13,962 bases of DNA from NCBI GenBank assembly GCA_964530165.1, contig CAZGYE010000138.1, positions 1 to 13,962 on the forward strand, read 5' to 3'. A program made the translations under genes and the position numbers. The DNA comes from CAZGYE01 sp964530165 (GTDB lineage: Bacteria; Planctomycetota; Planctomycetia; Planctomycetales; Planctomycetaceae). Below, in pieces: positions 7,334 through 13,962 of the stretch; positions within the stretch are counted from its first letter, which is position 1, and the number at the start of each line of letters is the position of its first letter. The notes under the pieces are model-generated. The model saw only the letters and a list, made by a program, of their open reading frames with translations, was not told the DNA's origin and made no database searches.

Positions 7334-8944
7334 ATGCCGTTGAAAGTCACCAACATCCGTCTGCCGGTGGAAGAACCGGAGTCGGCTTTAGAGACCGCCG
7401 TTGCGCAGCGGCTGGGCGTGAAACCGGAGGAACTTCTCGGTTGGCGAATCCTGCGAAAGAGCCTCGACGCCCGGAAGCGCGACCGGCTGGAGTTCGTTTA
7501 TTCGGTCGTCGTCGACCTGGCCGACGAAGAAACCCGTTTTTCCAAGCTGGAACCCGGCGGAGACGTCCAACGATTTCAACTTGCCGAGTTCGACGATCCG
7601 CCGCCGGGCCGCGAACCCCTTTCAGAACGGCCCGTTGTGGTCGGCTCGGGACCGGCTGGTTTGCTGGCCGGGTATTACCTGGCGTTGAAGGGGTATCGGC
7701 CGTTGGTGATTGAACGCGGGCAGGCGGTGAAGGATCGCGCCGGTGCCATCCGCTCGTTCGATCGGGGAGGAAAGTTCGACCATGAGAACAATTACTTGTT
7801 CGGCGAAGGGGGAGCCGGCTGTTTCAGCGACGGCAAACTCACCTGCCGGTTGAGCGGGCCGGACGTCGCTTGGGTCCTCGGCCGGTTCGTCGAATGCGGC
7901 GGAAAGCCGTCGATTCTGCACGAATATCGGCCGCACCTGGGCAGCAACCGTTTGCCGCTGATCTGCCGAAACTTCCGCCGCAAAATCGAAGCGTTCGGCG
8001 GCGAGTACAGGTTCAACTGCCGGCTGGAAGGGCTCGACGTCGTTGACGGCCGGGTTCGTGGCGTCTTGACCTCCGGCGGTCACATCCGAACGGCGCAGGT
8101 CCTCTTGGGCATCGGTCACAGCGCCCGCGACACGTACCGGATGCTCTACGAGCTGGGCGTCCCGATGCAGGCAAAAGCGTTTCAACTCGGATTGCGGATC
8201 GAACAGCCGCAGGAACAGGTGAACCGGCACACGTACGGCCGGCGAGAGTATCTCGACATCCTCGGCGCTGCCGATTACACCCTCGTGGCCCGCGGACAGA
8301 AAAATCTGTATACGTTCTGCATGTGTGCCGGAGGGGTCGTCATCCCCAGCATCTCCGAGCCGAATCTGTTCTGCACGAACGGAATGAGCAATTCCCGCCT
8401 CGAAACACCGTTTGCCAACAGCGGTCTGGTGGTGACGCTTCAGCCGGAGGAATTCGGCGGATCGCAGCCGCATCCGTTATCGGGAGTCGAGCTTCAGCGG
8501 CATTATGAATCGGCCGCGTTCCGGCTCGCCGGCGGCGACTATGCCTGTCCGATCCAGAGGGCGACCGACTTTCTCGACGATCGGGATCCCGATCCGAACA
8601 CGACGCTGCCTTGTTCCTATCGACGCGGCACCAAACCGGTGAATCTGGCGCATGTGATCCCGCTGGCAGTTGTGGAAGCGATCCGCGCCGGGCTTCCGAT
8701 CATGGATCAGCGTTGGCGCGGCGAGTTTGTGCGAAATGCGACGCTTGTCGGTCCCGAGATGCGCGGCAGCTCGCCGGTCCGCATCGACCGGGACTCCACC
8801 ACCCGGGGATGTCCCAGTTTCGAGGGCCTGTACCCGGTCGGCGAAGGCGCCGGTTACGCCGGCGGCATCGTCTCGGCGGCTGTTGACGGCCTGCGCAGCG
8901 CGAGGGTGATCGTCAGCCGCTTTGCACCGCTGAGCCGCGGATGA
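7334..8944 (+). CDS. FAD-dependent dehydrogenase, COG2509-like
   Basis: A 536-residue flavoprotein. After an N-terminal domain of about 95 residues that starts like the family (MPLKVTNIRLPVEE), the dinucleotide-binding motif VVVGSGPAGLLAGYYLA appears with GxGxxG at 104-109 and an acidic strand end (VIERG). Family marks follow: FGEGGAGCFSDGKLTCRL, the cysteine-containing FCMCAGG (usually CPGG), and the C-terminal FAD motif GEGAGYAGGIVSAAVDGLRSA. These place it in the FAD-dependent dehydrogenase group COG2509 (Pfam HI0933/FAD-binding relatives). The physiological substrate of this group is poorly defined. No signal peptide is seen, so it should be cytoplasmic. ATG 7334 fits the family N-terminus; ATG 7313, seven codons upstream and 8 nt after the protease stop, is also possible, and neither has a clear Shine-Dalgarno sequence. 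The tight spacing suggests co-transcription with the protease gene. Confidence 0.92.
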   Translation: MPLKVTNIRLPVEEPESALETAVAQRLGVKPEELLGWRILRKSLDARKRDRLEFVYSVVVDLADEETRFSKLEPGGDVQRFQLAEFDDPPPGREPLSERPVVVGSGPAGLLAGYYLALKGYRPLVIERGQAVKDRAGAIRSFDRGGKFDHENNYLFGEGGAGCFSDGKLTCRLSGPDVAWVLGRFVECGGKPSILHEYRPHLGSNRLPLICRNFRRKIEAFGGEYRFNCRLEGLDVVDGRVRGVLTSGGHIRTAQVLLGIGHSARDTYRMLYELGVPMQAKAFQLGLRIEQPQEQVNRHTYGRREYLDILGAADYTLVARGQKNLYTFCMCAGGVVIPSISEPNLFCTNGMSNSRLETPFANSGLVVTLQPEEFGGSQPHPLSGVELQRHYESAAFRLAGGDYACPIQRATDFLDDRDPDPNTTLPCSYRRGTKPVNLAHVIPLAVVEAIRAGLPIMDQRWRGEFVRNATLVGPEMRGSSPVRIDRDSTTRGCPSFEGLYPVGEGAGYAGGIVSAAVDGLRSARVIVSRFAPLSRG

Positions 8945-8948
8945 ATCT

Positions 8949-8984
8949 CCGCGGGTATTCACCCGCGGCTGGGTGACATTTTTT
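8949..8984 (+). terminator. probable terminator after FAD dehydrogenase
   Basis: CCGCGGGT (8949-8956) and ACCCGCGG (8961-8968) form a perfect 8-bp GC-rich stem with an ATTC loop, starting 4 nt after the stop codon. A run of six T (8979-8984) follows, but 10 nt beyond the stem, so it is not a textbook intrinsic terminator. It could instead be a dispersed palindrome that happens to end the operon. Confidence 0.5.
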
Positions 8985-9002
8985 CCTGGAGAGAGTCTGG
9001 TT

Positions 9003-9011
9003 TGCTATACT
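9003..9011 (+). promoter_or_regulatory. possible extended -10 promoter element
   Basis: TGCTATACT is a TGn extended -10 followed by a 5/6 match to TATAAT, in the gap after the FAD dehydrogenase hairpin. No convincing -35 is present. If real, it would have driven the decayed gene downstream. Confidence 0.25.
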
Positions 9012-9076
9012 GAATTGGATCAAATCAGCGTCGGGGCGTTTCAGCCGTTCCTCTTTTCGAGCGAGGTTTCCCATGA

Positions 9077-9562
9077 CACAACTCTGGAGATTCACCGTTT
9101 CAACAAGAAACAGGCGGCCCGTGGGAGGAATTTGAAGGTAATGGCGGCACCCTGACGGACCCATTTCTGGGAGTGCTCGTGATTCGGCAAACGCATCGGG
9201 TGCATGAAGAAATCGCCCTGGTGCTCCACGACCTGCGGAAAGAAAAGGCCGAAGCCGGCAAAGCGGCCGAGGTGAAGAAGCAAGAGGGTCCAGAAAGAAC
9301 CGAGACCAGATTCTACGCGATCGTCGATCGGGAAGCCGTCGACGATGTCGTGGAGGCCATCCCGAAGTTCATCGCGCCGGAAACGTGGAACAAGCAGGGC
9401 GGCGGCACGATTCACAAGATGGGTCGCGTGATCGCCGTTCGGCTTTTGCACAACACGCCATTTAGCCGCCCCGCTCGCGGGGCGTGTCACGCCGGGCAAG
9501 CCCGGCGGCGAAATGGTTTGTGGTCACGATCCAGAATTGGAAAGATCGCGGTGAATCGTTAG
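9077..9562 (+). pseudogene. remnant of a two-repeat W..GG.GTI / LVI.QT..VH domain protein
   Basis: The open frame runs from after a stop at 9074-9076 to a TAG at 9560-9562. The first plausible start is GTG 9173, but recognisable homology begins before it. Reading upstream in the same frame gives a W..F.GNGGTLTDPF segment from about 9122, directly continuous with LGVLVIRQTHRVHEEIALVLHDLR. That is a full unit of a domain I know from planctomycete hypothetical proteins (W-GG-GTI, then LVV.QT..VH..I), somewhat like the short N-domains of secretins. A charged linker rich in Lys and Glu follows, then a second unit with VDDVVEAIPKFIAPETWNKQGGGTI, which stops after VIAVRLLHNTP and runs into a palindromic element. 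The gene thus lacks a normal start and its second unit is cut short. A caller may still predict 9173-9562 as a 129-residue hypothetical protein. The original role is unknown. Confidence 0.5.
9453..9521. repeat. cloverleaf-like palindromic element
   Basis: Three nested palindromes make a possible three-way junction. The outer arms CCATTTAGCCGCC (9458-9470) and GGCGGCGAAATGG (9503-9515) pair with one mismatch, and weaker pairing continues to 9453 and 9521. Inside are CGCCCCG/CGGGGCG (9467-9473, 9478-9484; loop CTCG) and CGCCGGGC/GCCCGGCG (9490-9497, 9500-9507; loop AA). The first inner stem competes with the outer arm for a few bases. The element lies exactly where the truncated protein loses its homology, so it may be an insertion. 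Confidence 0.6.
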
Positions 9563-9565
9563 AAT
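9537..9565 (+). promoter_or_regulatory. putative sigma-70-type promoter for hisF
   Basis: TTGGAA (9537-9542, 4/6 match to TTGACA) and TAGAAT (9560-9565, 5/6 match to TATAAT) are separated by exactly 17 nt. Transcription would start near 9572 and give a leader of about 43 nt made almost wholly of the heptad element before hisF. This comes from pattern matching only. Confidence 0.35.
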
Positions 9566-9610
9566 TGAAAGTGAACAATTTTCAATCGTCAATTTCCAAT
9601 CGTCAGTCCT
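9564..9610 (+). repeat. heptad repeat element A (CAATCGT type) in hisF leader
   Basis: Four consecutive 7-nt units occupy 9583-9610: CAATCGT, CAATTTC, CAATCGT, CAGTCCT. The first units also form a hairpin, ATTGAAA (9564-9570) with TTTCAAT (9580-9586) across a 9-nt loop. The last unit ends 4 nt before the hisF ATG, so the element takes the place where a Shine-Dalgarno sequence would be, and hisF has none. Confidence 0.6.
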
Positions 9611-9614
9611 GAGT

Positions 9615-10493
9615 ATGCTAGCCAAACGGATTATTCCCTGTCTCGACGTGCATGCGGGACGGGTTGTCAAAGGCGTGAACTTCGTCAACCTGCGAGACGC
9701 GGGAGACCCCGTGGAGATTGCGGCCCGGTATGAGGAGCAAGGGGCCGATGAACTCGTTTTTTTGGACATCACCGCCAGCCACGAGGGGCGGGACATCATC
9801 ATCGACGTGGTCCGGCGGACGTCGGAAGTGGTGTTTATGCCGTTGACGGTTGGGGGCGGAATTCGGACGTTGGAGGACATTCGGAAGCTGCTCGCGGCGG
9901 GGTGCGATAAAGTATCGATCAACTCGGCAGCGGTGCAGGATCCCGATTTCGTGCGCGAAGCGGCTTTGCGGTTCGGCAGTCAGTGTATTGTGGTCAACAT
10001 CGATCCGAAGCGAGTGAAGAAAAATGCGGAATACGGAATGCGGAATGCGGAATGCGGGGACTCAACTCCGAATTCCGAATTCCGAACTCTGCATTCCGAA
10101 TTTTGGGACGTGCACATCAACGGCGGCCGAATTCCGACCGGGCTGGCAGCGGTCCCGTGGGCGCAGGAGGTGGAGCGGCTCGGCGCCGGCGAGATCGTGT
10201 TGACCTGCATGGACGCCGACGGGACACAGGACGGATACGACCTGGAAATCACGCGGGCGGTCGCCGAGGCGGTGCGGATTCCGTTGGTTGCCAGCGGCGG
10301 GGCCGGCCGCCCGGAGCATTTGTTTCAGGCGGTGACTCGAGGCAAGGCGTGTGCGGCGTTGGCGGCGAGCATTTTCCACTACGGAACGTATACAATAGAA
10401 GAAACCAAACGCTATCTGGCCGAGCGAGGCGTGCCCGTGCGGCTGGGACAAGGAAAAAGGAAAAAGGAAAAAGGAAAAAGTCAGAAGGAATAG
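9615..10493 (+). CDS. hisF: imidazole glycerol phosphate synthase cyclase subunit HisF, with repeat-encoded insert and tail
   Basis: HisF is the cyclase half of the HisFH complex. It turns PRFAR plus ammonia from HisH into IGP and AICAR in histidine biosynthesis. The (beta-alpha)8 barrel signatures are clear: IIPCLDV with catalytic Asp11, PLTVGGGIRTLEDI, VNID with catalytic Asp130, GAGEIVLTCMDADGTQDGYD, VASGGAGRPEHLFQAV and AALAASIFHYGTYTI. At 292 residues it is about 35-40 longer than usual (about 253). Two places explain this. Residues about 135-163, right after DPKRV, replace the short loop that normally joins to W(E/D)V..HGGR; they are encoded by an 84-nt inverted heptad repeat. Residues 278-292 after the normal end RGVPVRL are a Lys/Gly-rich tail encoded by GGAAAAA heptads. 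Both stay in frame and the core motifs are intact, so the enzyme may be active. No hisH or hisA is adjacent. ATG 9615 matches the family start. Confidence 0.95.
   Translation: MLAKRIIPCLDVHAGRVVKGVNFVNLRDAGDPVEIAARYEEQGADELVFLDITASHEGRDIIIDVVRRTSEVVFMPLTVGGGIRTLEDIRKLLAAGCDKVSINSAAVQDPDFVREAALRFGSQCIVVNIDPKRVKKNAEYGMRNAECGDSTPNSEFRTLHSEFWDVHINGGRIPTGLAAVPWAQEVERLGAGEIVLTCMDADGTQDGYDLEITRAVAEAVRIPLVASGGAGRPEHLFQAVTRGKACAALAASIFHYGTYTIEETKRYLAERGVPVRLGQGKRKKEKGKSQKE
10021..10104 (+). repeat. heptad inverted-repeat element B (GGAATGC/GAATTCC type) inside hisF
   Basis: This is exactly 84 nt, or twelve continuous heptads. The left half holds GGAATAC, GGAATGC, GGAATGC, GGAATGC (10028-10055); the right half holds GAATTCC, GAATTCC, GAACTCT, GCATTCC (10070-10097). 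The 37-nt arms 10021-10057 and 10068-10104 pair at 30 of 37 positions around a 10-nt loop, and most mismatches recur at 7-nt intervals. Because 84 is divisible by three, hisF stays open. It encodes most of the extra residues that normal HisF lacks. Confidence 0.8.
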
Positions 10494-10560
10494 GTACCTG
10501 ACGCGGGGCGTTGTTTGTGACAGGATTCCTTTTGCCTTTTGCCTTTTTACTTTTTCCTTG
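10449..10560 (+). repeat. heptad inverted-repeat element C (GGAAAAA type) between hisF and pilT
   Basis: Four perfect tandem GGAAAAA units (10452-10479) continue into GTCAGAA and GGAATAG, the last containing the hisF stop. After a spacer, the opposite arm has CCTTTTG, CCTTTTG, CCTTTTT, ACTTTTT (10528-10555). Arms 10449-10483 and 10526-10560 pair at 30 of 35 positions around a 42-nt spacer. The right arm ends 15 nt before the pilT ATG. The paired arms could act as a long RNA stem between the two genes. Confidence 0.75.
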
Positions 10561-10575
10561 GATTGGGTGACGCAA

Positions 10576-11721
10576 ATGGTAGTCATTGCAGACTGGAAGA
10601 AAACGACGTTTGTTCCCAAAAAGGAAATTGAGATCGACAAGATCTTCCGGCTGTCGGTCAAGCACGATGCGTCCGACATCCATTTGCAGGTGGGACGGCC
10701 GCCGGTGTTTCGCATCAAGGGGACGCTGCGCGAGTTGCAGATGGAGCCGATCGGCGAAGAGAAGATGATCGAGCTGACGTTTCCGATGATGGACCAGCGG
10801 AACCTGGACATCTTCCACCGCGACGGCGGCGCCGACTTCGCCAAGACCATCGAGTGTGACGGCGAGCGTTGGCGGTTTCGCGTCAACTTGCTGACGCAGT
10901 TGGGCATGGTGGGCATGGTGGCCCGTAAGATCGAGCGGTCCATTCCCCCGTTCGAGGGGTTGTACCTCCCGCCGGTGATGGAAGAGTTGTGCAAGTACGA
11001 CCAGGGCATGGTACTGTTGGCCGGCGTCACGGGCAGCGGCAAGAGTACCACCATCGCGTCGATGCTCAACTGGATCAACGCGAACTACCGCAAGCACATT
11101 CTGACGATCGAAGATCCAATCGAATTCGTTTACACGCAGGACAAATGCCTGATCAATCAGCGCGAGCTCGGACAGGACGTCGTCGACTTTCACGTGGCCA
11201 TGAAGCACGCCGTCCGTGAAGACCCGGACATCATGCTGGTGGGCGAAATGCGAGACATGGAAACGTTCGAGACGGCCATTCACGCCGCGGAGACCGGCCA
11301 CCTGGTGTTCGGAACAATTCACGCCTCCAGCGCGCCGGGCACGATCAGCCGTGTTCTCGACCTCTTCCCGCAAGCCATGCACCAGGCGCTCCGCGCCAGC
11401 ATTGCCATGAACATGAGAGCGATCGTCGGCCAGAAGCTGCTCAAGACGGTCGTCGACAAACCCAGCCGGGTGCCAATCGTCGAGGTCATGACCTTCAACC
11501 CGACCGTGCGCAAGCTGGTCCTGGAAGACCAGGACGAGAAGCTGTCGGCGGCGATCCGCATCGGCAAAGATGAAGGAATGCAGGTGTTTAATGACAGCCT
11601 GTACTCGTTCATCGACCGGGAGTATGTCAGCCGCGCCGCGGCGTTCGAGATCTCGCCGAACGTGGAAGAGTTGAAGATGAGACTGAAGGGCATCGACGTC
11701 AAAGCGGCGGCGATTTTGTGA
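10576..11721 (+). CDS. pilT: type IV pilus retraction ATPase PilT
   Basis: A 381-residue hexameric secretion-type ATPase of the PilT/PilU group, which powers disassembly of type IV pili at the inner membrane for twitching, surface attachment and DNA uptake. It has an N-terminal PAS-like domain with SDIHLQVGRPPVFRIKG. Walker A GVTGSGKST starts at residue 150, the Asp box LTIEDPIEF at 176, Walker B LVGEMRD has Glu224, and the His box AAETGHLVFGTIHA follows. A PilT-type AIR motif is present near the C-terminus (AAIRIGKDEGMQVFNDSLY). All catalytic motifs look intact and the length is typical. ATG 10576 is chosen over an in-frame TTG at 10558 that lies at the end of the heptad repeat; GGGTGA at 10565-10570 is a weak ribosome binding site. 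No other pilus gene is in the window, so it is a detached pilus gene, perhaps co-transcribed with hisF. Whether it is functionally PilT or PilU cannot be told from sequence alone. Confidence 0.93.
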   Translation: MVVIADWKKTTFVPKKEIEIDKIFRLSVKHDASDIHLQVGRPPVFRIKGTLRELQMEPIGEEKMIELTFPMMDQRNLDIFHRDGGADFAKTIECDGERWRFRVNLLTQLGMVGMVARKIERSIPPFEGLYLPPVMEELCKYDQGMVLLAGVTGSGKSTTIASMLNWINANYRKHILTIEDPIEFVYTQDKCLINQRELGQDVVDFHVAMKHAVREDPDIMLVGEMRDMETFETAIHAAETGHLVFGTIHASSAPGTISRVLDLFPQAMHQALRASIAMNMRAIVGQKLLKTVVDKPSRVPIVEVMTFNPTVRKLVLEDQDEKLSAAIRIGKDEGMQVFNDSLYSFIDREYVSRAAAFEISPNVEELKMRLKGIDVKAAAIL

Positions 11722-11728
11722 GAAAGCA

Positions 11729-11750
11729 TTCAGCTCTCAGCGTTCAGCTC

Positions 11751-11756
<6 letters not shown>
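11729..11756 (+). repeat. heptad repeat element D (TTCAGCT/CTCAGCG type) between pilT and kinase
   Basis: There are four consecutive heptads: TTCAGCT, CTCAGCG, TTCAGCT, CTCAGTG. Put another way, it is a 14-nt unit repeated twice with one change. It begins 8 nt after the pilT stop and overlaps the 3' end of the convergent kinase gene: the kinase TGA is the complement of TCA at 11751-11753, inside the last heptad. I see no opposite arm nearby, so it is a single-arm copy. Confidence 0.65.
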
Positions 11757-13646
<1,890 letters not shown>

Positions 13647-13962
13647 CGAATTGTCCTTATCGACATTGCCTATCGCCGTTTCCGCTTGAGCGCCGCTCCC
13701 AGCGGGTGGGCAAACTTCGATCGGTGTGCTTGGGAGGCATACACCGACACGCCGCAAACATAGGTTGTTTTTCCACAACATGTCGGGAAGAGTCGACGAC
13801 ACGCGGAGGTATTCTGCCGATCGGAGCAGGGGTTTCCGGCCAGAAATCACATAAGTAACGGCCTGGCAAAAGCTTATAATGTTGCCGCGAGCGACGGGAT
13901 TGGCTAGAATTTCGGTAACACTTTAGCCGTCTGGAGCAACTTCCTCACGACAGTGCATTTCG
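13647..13962. other. upstream region of the kinase, no gene seen
   Basis: This covers the kinase leader and the right edge. The kinase frame stays open to a GTG at 13850, but those codons look non-conserved. TATAAT occurs on the plus strand at 13875-13880 without a visible -35; it could serve a gene that starts beyond the window. On the minus strand the overlapping TATAAG is a possible but weak -10 for the kinase. I see no hairpin, repeat or coding region I would defend here. Confidence 0.4.
13654..13658 (-). promoter_or_regulatory. ribosome binding site deciding the kinase start
   Basis: On the minus strand AAGGA is followed by seven bases and then ATG 13646, a good Shine-Dalgarno spacing. 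It supports the shorter, 631-residue kinase. Confidence 0.55.

Noticed and set aside
8973..9155. 60-codon open frame on the plus strand after the FAD dehydrogenase
   Set aside because: No ribosome binding site or motif, and it overlaps in another frame the homology-bearing relic frame.
10249..11382. Open frame on the minus strand (377 codons) opposite pilT
   Set aside because: It runs antisense to pilT motifs and through the heptad repeat; no independent support.
13647..13850. N-terminal extension of the histidine kinase from a GTG
   Set aside because: A good ribosome binding site supports ATG 13646 and the upstream 68 residues look non-conserved.

Overview
This is a GC-rich bacterial window that most resembles a planctomycete, probably of the Pirellula/Rhodopirellula type. 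That placement is an inference. It rests on a large SWIM-SNF2 helicase, a Tat-exported oxidoreductase-like protein, a relic of a W..GG.GTI/LVI.QT..VH repeat-domain protein that I associate with planctomycetes, and many short GC hairpin repeats between genes. Codon use is GC-rich throughout, and I saw no rRNA, tRNA, CRISPR array, integrase or transposase.

Layout. (1) Positions 1-262 are intergenic, with two perfect hairpins at the left edge. (2) 263-3607 (+) is a SWIM zinc-finger SNF2 helicase. It converges on (3) 3654-5315 (-), a thiamine-diphosphate enzyme of the acetolactate-synthase-like superfamily. (4) 5316-5497 is a divergent intergenic region holding two hairpins, one of them terminator-like, and an 11-bp perfect inverted repeat around a possible -10 box. 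(5) 5498-8944 (+) holds three closely spaced genes, possibly one operon: a Tat-signal protein, a small retropepsin-like aspartic protease, and a COG2509-type FAD-dependent dehydrogenase followed by a strong hairpin. (6) 9077-9562 is a decayed gene ending in a cloverleaf-like palindromic element. (7) 9615-10493 (+) is hisF (histidine biosynthesis) and 10576-11721 (+) is pilT (type IV pilus retraction ATPase). (8) 11751-13646 (-) is a membrane-bound hybrid histidine kinase converging on pilT. (9) 13647-13962 has no convincing gene.

The most unusual signal is a cluster of four short repeat elements between 9564 and 11756. They have unrelated sequences but all are built on a strict 7-nt period, and three of them can fold into hairpins. 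One lies in the hisF leader. One (84 nt, exactly 12 heptads) sits in frame inside hisF just after catalytic Asp130. One writes the last 15 codons of hisF and pairs with an opposite arm just before pilT. One fills the gap between pilT and the kinase and supplies the kinase stop codon. They look like members of one class of heptad-repeat element, comparable in architecture to the short tandemly repeated repetitive (STRR) heptamers of heterocystous cyanobacteria, and they appear to invade gene boundaries and even coding sequence.

The genes do not form one obvious pathway. hisF and the TPP enzyme are metabolic, pilT and the kinase relate to surface behaviour and signalling, and the helicase acts on nucleic acid.
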